A DNA stretch of 8,294 nt. It comes from Kiritimatiellia bacterium. GTDB taxonomy: Bacteria > Verrucomicrobiota > Kiritimatiellia > RFP12 > UBA1067. The notes beneath the pieces were generated by a model, which saw nothing but the letters and a program-made list of their open reading frames with translations, was not told where the DNA came from and did not search any database. The position numbers and the translations under genes were made by a program. Where the stretch lies: the NCBI GenBank assembly GCA_017648225.1, contig JAGCJE010000069.1:1-8294 (forward strand), read 5' to 3'. Positions 1-6,370 of the stretch are shown here, piece after piece. How positions within the stretch are numbered: the stretch's first letter is position 1; each line of letters opens with the position of its first letter.

Positions 1-615
1 AAAATCGGCCTTGAACTTTTTACGGCTGAAGGCCCTGATGTCGTGAAGGCCGTCAAGGATCTCGGCAAGAAGGTCTTCCTCGATCTTAAATTTCACGATA
101 TTCCCCGCACCGTTGAGCGTGCGGTCCGCTCTGGCGGCAAGCTCGGCGTTGATCTTATGACGATTCATTCGATCGGCGGCAACGCGATGATCAAGGCTGC
201 GGCTGACGCCGCCGCCGAATTCGGCGCTGCGGCCCCCAAGATTCTCGCCGTAACCGTTCTTACCTCGCTCGACGAGGCGGACCTCAAGGATGTCGGTATT
301 CTCTCGCGCACTCCCGCCGAGCAGGTCCGCTCCGCCGCATATCTCGCCGTCGCGAGCGGCGCCAACGGTCTCGTCTGCAGCCCGAAGGAGGTCGGTGTTC
401 TTTCTAAGTCTCTGCGTGCTGGTACGGTATTCGTCACGCCGGGAGTTCGTCCCGCAGGCGCGGCTGTCGGCGACCAGAAGCGCGTCGCTACACCCGCCGA
501 TGCCGTCCGCGACGGAGCGACCCACCTCGTTGTCGGCCGTCCGATTCTCGCCGCCGCCGATCCTTCCGCCGCGGCCCGCGCGATTCTCGCCGAGATGGCT
601 TCCGTAGCCCTTTAA
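1..615 (+). CDS. pyrF: Orotidine 5'-phosphate decarboxylase, 5'-truncated by the window edge
   Basis: This enzyme decarboxylates OMP to UMP, the last step of de novo pyrimidine synthesis, in the cytoplasm. The frame is open from base 1 and gives 204 residues. The family is usually about 230-240 residues, so roughly 30 N-terminal residues lie to the left. The GTG at 43 is an internal valine, because family-like sequence (KIGLELFTAEGP) runs in frame before it. The catalytic Asp-x-Lys-x-x-Asp motif is visible as DLKFHD, with Asp codons at 82-84 and 97-99 and Lys at 88-90. The C-terminal phosphate-binding region is intact (VTPGVRPAG, then VVGRPI). The segment usually written VHASGG reads IHSIGG here, a mild variation. 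The stop is TAA at 613-615. The next gene follows after 15 bases, so the two may share a transcript. Seen: motifs and open frame. Known: family reaction. Identification is firm. Confidence 0.96.
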   Translation, partial: KIGLELFTAEGPDVVKAVKDLGKKVFLDLKFHDIPRTVERAVRSGGKLGVDLMTIHSIGGNAMIKAAADAAAEFGAAAPKILAVTVLTSLDEADLKDVGILSRTPAEQVRSAAYLAVASGANGLVCSPKEVGVLSKSLRAGTVFVTPGVRPAGAAVGDQKRVATPADAVRDGATHLVVGRPILAAADPSAAARAILAEMASVAL

Positions 616-630
616 GAAAGGTCCGGCGCC

Positions 631-1101
631 GTGAAACTTAAGATCAATAGAGAGTTCCTGTTGCGACACGTTTTCTCGCTGGCGGTCTTTGTCGTTCTCG
701 GCGGCTGGTTCGGCTTTGACGCGTTCGTGCGCTATCCGCGCTCGGACGCGCGCGCTCTTTACGTGTCGATCGAGAAGTCCGAGCCGGGAGAAAAAGTCGA
801 TCTGGAATCCTTCAAGGCCCAAAAGGTCCAGACCCAGCGTCTTATGGCTTCTTTCGCGCTTTTGGCCGCATCTCTCGTAGGCCTTCATCTCCTCTGTGTC
901 GCCCGCTTCCGATTCGAGTTCGACGAGAGTGGTTTTTCGCTCGGCGATAGACGCTTTTCGTATTCGGACATAAAGGATATCGATAAATCAAAGTGGGAGA
1001 AAAAGGGTATTTTGACGGTCTCCGGCGACGGCTTTAAGATTTGTCTCGACGCGTGGCATCATATCGGCGTAAAAGAGTTTTACGCGAAGCTCGCCCGCTG
1101 A
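631..1101 (+). CDS. Small two-helix membrane protein with soluble C-terminal domain, unknown function
   Basis: I do not recognise this 156-residue protein. It starts at GTG 631, preceded by a weak ribosome site (GAAAGG, 616-621) 9 bases upstream. A basic N-terminus (KLKINREFLLRH) leads into a hydrophobic helix at about residues 13-33. A polar segment of about 37 residues follows, then a second helix at about 71-92. Residues 93-156 look like short beta strands (RFRFEFDESGFSLGD, RRFSYSDIKDI, GILTVSGDGFKICLD) ending in a helix. That pattern recalls the small PH-like domains of many bacterial two-helix membrane proteins. With the basic N-terminus inside, both ends would be cytoplasmic and the 34-70 segment exported. 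It lies 15 bases after pyrF and ends just before a probable promoter, so it likely closes the pyrF transcription unit rather than belonging to the sugar cluster. The PH-like assignment is a fold guess from strand pattern, not a family match. Confidence 0.75.
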   Translation: MKLKINREFLLRHVFSLAVFVVLGGWFGFDAFVRYPRSDARALYVSIEKSEPGEKVDLESFKAQKVQTQRLMASFALLAASLVGLHLLCVARFRFEFDESGFSLGDRRFSYSDIKDIDKSKWEKKGILTVSGDGFKICLDAWHHIGVKEFYAKLAR

Positions 1102-1104
1102 GAT

Positions 1105-1133
1105 TTCGCAAAAGTTGTCCGATGTGGTATAAT
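1105..1133 (+). promoter_or_regulatory. Probable sigma70-type promoter with extended -10 for the sugar cluster
   Basis: A perfect TATAAT sits at 1128-1133, preceded by TGG to give the extended -10 form TGGTATAAT (1125-1133). A weak -35 candidate, TTCGCA at 1105-1110 (4 of 6 against TTGACA), lies 17 bases upstream. Transcription would start near 1140, giving a short A-rich leader of about 35 bases before the GH2 start. The stretch from 1102 to 1174 is the longest non-coding gap in the window and clearly AT-richer than its flanks. It is the only good -10 I noticed in a gap between genes. I see no clear operator repeat or terminator hairpin here. Confidence 0.55.
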
Positions 1134-1159
1134 ATTTTTGCAGTGAATAAAATAAAAAA

Positions 1160-1166
1160 AAGGTGG
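1160..1166 (+). promoter_or_regulatory. Ribosome binding site that fixes the GH2 start at ATG 1175
   Basis: AAGGTGG at 1160-1166 lies 8 bases before the ATG at 1175. An in-frame GTG at 1163 would add four residues, but it is part of this Shine-Dalgarno sequence and has no site of its own. Starting at 1175 also gives a cleaner signal peptide (MKAKKTLAALF). Confidence 0.7.
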
Positions 1167-1174
1167 ATACAGAT

Positions 1175-3880
1175 ATGAAGGCTAAAAAAACGTTGGCGGC
1201 CTTGTTTTGTTGCGCAATGGCGGCTGGTATGTTCGCGGCGGGTATTCCTTTGCCGGAACATCCGCGTCCCGACTGGGAGCGCGCCGATTGGGTCAATTTG
1301 AACGGAGTTTGGGATTTCAGTTTCGAAACGAATTCCTACAATCAGAAGATTACCGTTCCTTTCGGCTGGGGCTCAAAGCTTTCGGGCGTTGAAATGCAGA
1401 AGGATAAGGATACCGGTTATTACAGGAGGTCCATCACCGTTCCTTCCGCGTGGAAGGGGAAGCGCGTTTTCGTCGTCGTCGGAGCCGCCGATCACGACAC
1501 GGAGTGTTTTATCGACGGAACGCCGCTCGGCAAGCATATCGGCGGCTATACTCCGTTTGAATACGAGATTACCGATTTCATTCGCTGGGGCGAGCCTCAG
1601 AATGTCGAATTCAAAATCTGGGACCCGGACGATCAGACGGCCCGCGACGGTCATTATCTTTACGGTAAACAGGGTTATGGCAACGCGCGCGGCATCTGGC
1701 AGACCGTCTATCTCGAGGCGAGAGGTATGAATTATTTCGATTATACCCGCTTTACGCCGAGCATCAGAAATTCCACTGTAACCGCGAATCTGCGTCTCGG
1801 CGCTCCCGCGAAGTCCAAGCTCGTATCAAAGATCACCCTCGACGGCAAAACGACGAATGTCGTATTCAATCCCGGAGAAATCGAGAAGAGCGTCGAGATC
1901 AAGATCGCGAATCCCAAACTTTGGGATCTCGACAATCCTTACCTCTATGATGTATCGCTTACGCTTTCGCCCACGTCCCAGTCATGGAAGGCTGATAAGG
2001 TTAAGACATATTTCGGGTTCCGCGAAATCGGCACCGGTCTTAATTCCAACGGCGACAATTACGTTACGCTGAACGGAAAGCCGATTTATCTTCAGCTCTG
2101 CCTCGATCAGAGTTATCATCCAGACGGGTGGTACACGTTCCCCAGCGACGAGTTCATGAAGAACGACCTTCTTATCTCCAAAAAGCTCGCTCTTTCAGGA
2201 AATCGCATTCACATCAAAGTCGAAATTCCCCGCAAACTCTATTGGGCCGATAAGCTCGGTCTTCTTATTCAGGCCGACGTCCCCAACGCGTGGGGCGATC
2301 CGAGCGAGCAGATGTTCGAGGAGCACTGGAAGTGCTTTGAAGATATGCTCAAGCGTGACTACAACCATCCTTCGATCTATCAGTGGACTCTCTTCAACGA
2401 GACATGGGGACTAAAGTCCAACCGTTCGCTCGCCATGGGTCTTGCCTCCGGCGACAAGAGCGGTCGACCGATGTTCCGCCCCTGGACCCAGCGACGCGTC
2501 GCCGACGCCTATTTCAAGGCTAAAAAGCTCGATCCCACGCGCATCGTGGAAGACAACTCCCCCTGCAACCGCGACCATATCGTGACCGACGTGAACACGT
2601 GGCACTCTTATGTCGCCGGTTACGGCTGGGATCAGCGAGTAGAAGATATCTGCAACAGTACTTATAAGGGCTCGAAGCACAACTATATCGGCGGCTTTGT
2701 CCAAACGGGCGTTCCGATGATGAACTCCGAGTGCGGCAACGTCTGGGGTTACAACGGCTCGACGGGCGACTGCGATTTCTCATGGGATTATCACATGATG
2801 ATGAACGCTTTCCGCCGCCGCCTTAAATGCGCCGGCTGGCTCTATACGGAACATCACGACGTGATCAACGAGTGGAACGGTTATGTCCGTTTCGACCGTT
2901 CGCCCAAATACGATGGCATGGACGAACTCGCGGGAATGACGTTGAAGGACTTCCACGGCGAAGCCGGTATTGTCTTCTTCGGCAAGCGAGGCAGCGAAAT
3001 CGGCGAGTTCATCGCTCCCGGCGCTAAGTATACTATTCCTGTAGGCCCCTCGCTCATAACCGACAAGTTTAACGGTCAGAAGCTTACTCTTGCGATGAGC
3101 GCATGGTGGTATGACGAGAAGGGCGCCAAGGTTACGGTTCCTGAATCCAGGCTCAGCAAGGTCGTCACGGCCAAGGGGTGGAAGGCAGAGAAACTTTGGG
3201 ACGTCGTTTTCGATGCTCCTAAGACTCCTTCCTGCGGCTGCGTTGTCTTCAGGCTTCTCGCCGGAGAAAAGGAGATCGCCCGCAACTTCTGGTCGTTCTC
3301 GACGGTAGAAGCCAACGCGTCCATGGTAAAGCCCGTCGCGTCGAACTGGTCGCTCGGCACTGCCGAAGTTCTCGACGGACTTAAGATCAACGGTTTCGGC
3401 AAGGGCTTTTTTGAGTACGAACTCGCAGCCCCCAAGGAGGGCGGCGTATTCAGAATCGAACTTTCCGCCAAGCGCAAGAACGCGAAGGATTACAAGGACG
3501 ATCTGAAGACCTCGACTCTCGACTACATGCTCGGCGGCGGTGCGTCCGATCGTTCCAAGAATCCTAACAGCTATCCTCAGACTTGCGATGTAAAATTCCC
3601 TGCTAATCTCAAGGTCATCATCGACGGCAAGGTCGTTTCCGAACAGGTTCTTCCCGATGATCCCGCCGACCATCGCGGAATTCTCTCGTGGTTCTCCCAG
3701 CTTCGCGACCGCAAAATGCGCGAGGCGGGCAGCTACGGATATCTGGTCGAGGTTCCGGTTGCGGCGGATCAGGTCAAGAACGGCAAGGTTAAAATCCGTC
3801 TTGAGTCTGACGCGGGACTCGGCGTTTACGGTCCTCGTTTCGGACGTTATCCGCTTGCACCTGCGGTAATGCCTAAGTAA
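1175..3880 (+). CDS. Secreted glycoside hydrolase family 2 enzyme, beta-galactosidase-like
   Basis: Predicted retaining exo-beta-glycosidase of 901 residues acting outside the cytoplasm. Residues 1-23 form a Sec signal peptide (MKAKKTLAAL, hydrophobic core, cleavage near AAG). Then come the N-terminal sugar-binding jelly roll (about 30-180, with HIGGYTPFEYEIT at 121-133 and RGIWQ from 172), an Ig-like sandwich (about 185-280), the TIM barrel opening at YFGFRE (about 279-284), and about 300 C-terminal residues rich in beta strands. The acid/base is Glu409 in LFNETWG; the nucleophile is most likely Glu519 in MNSECGN. The barrel carries LDQSYHPDGWYT, resembling the LDQGYWPDG-type subgroup of GH2. 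Family 2 covers beta-galactosidases, glucuronidases, mannosidases and galactofuranosidases, so the substrate is open; galactose-type is a guess from the glf and fucosidase neighbours. The gene follows a probable promoter, and glf begins 10 bases after its stop. Family assignment is firm, substrate is not. Confidence 0.9.
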   Translation: MKAKKTLAALFCCAMAAGMFAAGIPLPEHPRPDWERADWVNLNGVWDFSFETNSYNQKITVPFGWGSKLSGVEMQKDKDTGYYRRSITVPSAWKGKRVFVVVGAADHDTECFIDGTPLGKHIGGYTPFEYEITDFIRWGEPQNVEFKIWDPDDQTARDGHYLYGKQGYGNARGIWQTVYLEARGMNYFDYTRFTPSIRNSTVTANLRLGAPAKSKLVSKITLDGKTTNVVFNPGEIEKSVEIKIANPKLWDLDNPYLYDVSLTLSPTSQSWKADKVKTYFGFREIGTGLNSNGDNYVTLNGKPIYLQLCLDQSYHPDGWYTFPSDEFMKNDLLISKKLALSGNRIHIKVEIPRKLYWADKLGLLIQADVPNAWGDPSEQMFEEHWKCFEDMLKRDYNHPSIYQWTLFNETWGLKSNRSLAMGLASGDKSGRPMFRPWTQRRVADAYFKAKKLDPTRIVEDNSPCNRDHIVTDVNTWHSYVAGYGWDQRVEDICNSTYKGSKHNYIGGFVQTGVPMMNSECGNVWGYNGSTGDCDFSWDYHMMMNAFRRRLKCAGWLYTEHHDVINEWNGYVRFDRSPKYDGMDELAGMTLKDFHGEAGIVFFGKRGSEIGEFIAPGAKYTIPVGPSLITDKFNGQKLTLAMSAWWYDEKGAKVTVPESRLSKVVTAKGWKAEKLWDVVFDAPKTPSCGCVVFRLLAGEKEIARNFWSFSTVEANASMVKPVASNWSLGTAEVLDGLKINGFGKGFFEYELAAPKEGGVFRIELSAKRKNAKDYKDDLKTSTLDYMLGGGASDRSKNPNSYPQTCDVKFPANLKVIIDGKVVSEQVLPDDPADHRGILSWFSQLRDRKMREAGSYGYLVEVPVAADQVKNGKVKIRLESDAGLGVYGPRFGRYPLAPAVMPK

Positions 3881-3890
3881 TTCTGTTAAC

Positions 3891-4979
3891 ATGACGAATG
3901 TTGATGTAATCATAGCGGGAGCGGGCATTTGGGGCTCGACTCTCGCTCGTCGTTTTGCGGAAGCGGGGCGTAAGGTTCTTGTCCTGGAAAAACGTCGTCA
4001 TGTCGGCGGGAATGTCCGCTGCGAGATAGATGCCGAGACGGGTATCGAGATTCATTCTTACGGTTCGCATATTTTCCATACCTCGCTGCCAGAGGTTTGG
4101 GAGTTTATAAATCGCTTTACGGATTTTAACGGGTATCAGCATAAAGTTCTCGCCCGGTATAAAGGGAGAACGTACTTTCTGCCGCTCGGACTTGCTCTCG
4201 TAAACGCGTTCTTCGGCGTTGAGCTTACGCCTGCGGAATTGCCTGCGTTTATGGCGGACGAGGCTCATTCGTCGGCGATTTTCGACGCGTTCTTCAGAGG
4301 CTACACGTCCAAGCAGTGGGGCAGAGCTCCGGAGGATGTTGATCCGTCGATTATAAAGCGCGTTCCCGTAAGAGCGACTTACGACGTCAATTACTTCAAC
4401 GATTACTGCCAGGGAATTCCTTCGGACGGTTACAATTCCATCTTTGAGAGACTTCTTGATCATCCGAACATTAAGGTTCGATGCGATGCCGGCGTAAGAC
4501 TTGAAAACGGAATCATTAAGGTCGGAGCTGATGACTTGCCCGGAGTTCCCGTTTATTATTCCGGGCCTGTCGATGCGCTTTTCAATTACAGGCTAGGAGT
4601 TCTTCCGTGGCGTACTCTTAAGTTTGAAACGGAGAAGCTTGATATCGCGGACTATCAGGGCACGAGCGTCGTAAATTATACAGAGGTCGAAGTTCCGTAT
4701 ACTAGAATCCACGAGTTCAAGCATTATCATCCTGAGCTCAAAGAGATAATGGCGAAGCCCAAGACGATAGTGATGCGCGAATACTCGGCCGAATGGAAGT
4801 TGGGCGACGAGCCTTATTATCCGATAGATACGGCTCAATCCCGCGAACTTTTAGCCGCTTACAAGGCTGAAGCCGAAAAGATTCCGAATCTTATTCTCGG
4901 AGGGCGGCTCGGAGCCTATAAATATTTCGATATGGATAAATCGATCGAAAGCGCATTGAAGATCGAAATCAGTGAATAA
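3891..4979 (+). CDS. glf: UDP-galactopyranose mutase
   Basis: This flavoenzyme interconverts UDP-galactopyranose and UDP-galactofuranose in the cytoplasm, supplying Galf for surface glycans. It has 362 residues, close to the usual 365-385 for bacterial Glf. The FAD Rossmann motif starts at residue 5 (VDVIIAGAGIWGS), followed by EKRRHVGGN. Further signatures are YGSHIFHT (57-64; the family more often has Pro or Ala at the Ser), YTSKQWG with the substrate-stacking Trp143, RVPVR at 157-161, NYFND, YTRIHE with Arg272, and the C-terminal GAYKYFDMD (Tyr345, Asp347). By alignment from memory, Arg157, Arg272, Tyr345 and Asp347 match the diphosphate-binding and active-site residues of the Klebsiella enzyme. 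There is no signal peptide, in contrast to its three neighbours. The 10 bases before ATG 3891 hold no Shine-Dalgarno site, but the start is fixed by the position of the FAD motif. Translation may depend on coupling to the GH2 gene. Confidence 0.96.
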   Translation: MTNVDVIIAGAGIWGSTLARRFAEAGRKVLVLEKRRHVGGNVRCEIDAETGIEIHSYGSHIFHTSLPEVWEFINRFTDFNGYQHKVLARYKGRTYFLPLGLALVNAFFGVELTPAELPAFMADEAHSSAIFDAFFRGYTSKQWGRAPEDVDPSIIKRVPVRATYDVNYFNDYCQGIPSDGYNSIFERLLDHPNIKVRCDAGVRLENGIIKVGADDLPGVPVYYSGPVDALFNYRLGVLPWRTLKFETEKLDIADYQGTSVVNYTEVEVPYTRIHEFKHYHPELKEIMAKPKTIVMREYSAEWKLGDEPYYPIDTAQSRELLAAYKAEAEKIPNLILGGRLGAYKYFDMDKSIESALKIEISE

Positions 4980-5000
4980 AAAGGGAACGGACCCCGGAAA

Positions 5001-5008
5001 ACGAGGAA
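5001..5008 (+). promoter_or_regulatory. Ribosome binding site of the first fucosidase gene
   Basis: ACGAGGAA at 5001-5008 contains a GAGG core 8 bases before ATG 5015. An ATG at 5010 in another frame yields only Met-Lys-stop and is not a plausible start. The 35-base gap between glf and this gene holds no recognisable promoter or terminator. Confidence 0.6.
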
Positions 5009-5014
5009 TATGAA

Positions 5015-6337
5015 ATGAAGAAAATTATTTTTGCAGGACTTGCGTTTTTAGGCGCATTAAGCGCATTTGCCGCAGAATACAAGGTTGAAGACTGGAATCT
5101 TGAGGCGCGGAAAAAATTCGCCGAGCAGCGCTTCGGTGTTTATTTTCATTGGGGTCTTTACGCCAACTACGCTCAGGGCGAGTGGTACTTGAAAGACGGC
5201 AAGGTCAACGAAGAGGCGTACTCGCGCATGATGCACGGTTTTTATCCGTCGAAGTTCAATGCCCGCGAATGGGTTAAGGTCGTAAAGAACGCGGGCGCGA
5301 AATACATTACCGTCACCTCGCGCCATCATGACGGTTTTTCACTTTGGCCTACAAAGGTCGATGACGGCTACAATATCGCCAACACCCCGTTTAAACGGGA
5401 TATTCTGGGTGAGCTCGCCGAGGCATGCCGCGAAGAGGGTATTCAGCTCAACTTCTATTATTCGCTGATGGACTGGCACCGCAAGGACTATCCCGCTGGC
5501 TATCACGCCAAGCAGGTCGAGGTTCCCGGGCGCAAGGGGGATTACGCTTCGTATAAAAAGTTTATGCTGGGCCAGATCGCCGAGCTGATCGAAAATTACA
5601 AGCCGGGCAACATCTGGTTTGACGGCGAGTGGGAGCACGTGAAGCACGAGGAGGACGGCACCTGGACTCGAAAGCTCGATTGGGAGTTTGATTCCATTTA
5701 CGACTTCATTCATTCGAAGAAGACGCTCGTAGCTAACAACAATCACCAGCCGATTCGTCCGAAGGAGGATATCCAGCTCTTTGAGCGTGATCTTCCCGGC
5801 GATACGACCGGCGCGATTTTCTCGGCTAATCAGCCGATGGTCAACGATAGGCCTATCGAGCAGTGCGATGTTATCCAGCACGGCGTCTGGGGTTATAAAA
5901 TCGCCGAAAACCGTTTCCGTACGCCCGACGACGTCGTGGCGCTTATCGTACGCGCGGCCGCGAAAAACTCTAACCTTCTTATGAATATCGGTCCCGACGG
6001 TTCGGGGCAGCTGCCTAAAAAGGCCGTCGATGTAATGGAAGAGGTCGGTAAGTGGTTCGCTAAAAACGGCGAGTCTGTCTACGGCACAAGCGGTTGCCCG
6101 ATAGCCGTCGGAAAGGATATCGTCTCGACACGCAAGGGTCGCGATCTTTATCTTCACTTCCTTAAAGCCGGCGTAGATGAAATTTCATTTAAGATCGACG
6201 GCGAAATCAAAGAGGCTAAATATCTCGCCTGCGGAAAGCCGCTTCCCGTTGTTGTCAAGGACGGCGAGGCGACGGTGAAAATCTCTCGTCCCAAGGACTG
6301 CAAGTTTGATATTGTAGTTAAACTTACTTTTAAGTGA
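5015..6337 (+). CDS. Secreted GH29 alpha-L-fucosidase, shorter bacterial (subfamily B-like) type
   Basis: Predicted retaining alpha-L-fucosidase of 440 residues that releases terminal fucose outside the cytoplasm. The signal peptide is MKKIIFAGLAFLGALSAFA, cleaved at about residue 19 or 20. The catalytic (beta/alpha) barrel spans about 30-345. It shows the fucose-pocket motifs FHWG (His45) and SRHHDGF (His104, His105), the nucleophile Asp203 in WFDGEWE, and a candidate acid/base Glu257 in LFERDLPG, 54 residues later. That short spacing and the FERDLPG context suggest the group related to Bacteroides alpha-1,3/1,4-fucosidases. The late barrel motif is NLLMNIGPDGSG (about 319-330). Residues about 350-440 form a small beta domain. 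Upstream is glf, and a second, different GH29 gene starts 33 bases downstream, pointing to one operon acting on a fucosylated glycan. GH29 membership is firm; the subfamily and linkage preference are inference from motifs. Confidence 0.93.
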   Translation: MKKIIFAGLAFLGALSAFAAEYKVEDWNLEARKKFAEQRFGVYFHWGLYANYAQGEWYLKDGKVNEEAYSRMMHGFYPSKFNAREWVKVVKNAGAKYITVTSRHHDGFSLWPTKVDDGYNIANTPFKRDILGELAEACREEGIQLNFYYSLMDWHRKDYPAGYHAKQVEVPGRKGDYASYKKFMLGQIAELIENYKPGNIWFDGEWEHVKHEEDGTWTRKLDWEFDSIYDFIHSKKTLVANNNHQPIRPKEDIQLFERDLPGDTTGAIFSANQPMVNDRPIEQCDVIQHGVWGYKIAENRFRTPDDVVALIVRAAAKNSNLLMNIGPDGSGQLPKKAVDVMEEVGKWFAKNGESVYGTSGCPIAVGKDIVSTRKGRDLYLHFLKAGVDEISFKIDGEIKEAKYLACGKPLPVVVKDGEATVKISRPKDCKFDIVVKLTFK

Positions 6338-6356
6338 TTTTAAAGACGTTAATTTC

Positions 6357-6364
6357 AAGGGAGG
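6357..6364 (+). promoter_or_regulatory. Strong ribosome binding site of the fucosidase-GDPD gene
   Basis: AAGGGAGG at 6357-6364 is nearly a full complement of the 16S rRNA tail and lies 6 bases before ATG 6371. It is the strongest such site in the window and settles the start of the last gene. The rest of the gap (6338-6356) is AT-rich with no clear -10/-35 pair. Confidence 0.75.
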
Positions 6365-6370
6365 TTAAAA

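Noticed and set aside
43..615. pyrF starting at GTG 43
   Set aside because: Family-like sequence continues in frame upstream to base 1, so the true start lies outside the window and position 43 is an internal valine.
1163..1174. GH2 starting at GTG 1163
   Set aside because: The GTG lies inside the AAGGTGG ribosome site. ATG 1175 is correctly spaced from it and gives the better signal peptide.
2780..3928. A 382-codon open frame on the minus strand opposite the GH2 C-terminal half and the start of glf
   Set aside because: It lies wholly against strongly supported plus-strand coding sequence, its translation has no recognisable motif, and the codon bias of the plus-strand genes removes antisense stops. 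The same holds for minus-strand frames at 5339-6157, 6656-7351 and 3873-4463.
4980..5014. Possible terminator or promoter in the glf-fucosidase gap
   Set aside because: No stem followed by a T-run, and no -10-like hexamer. The short GC-rich patch (GGACCCCGG) does not form a convincing hairpin.
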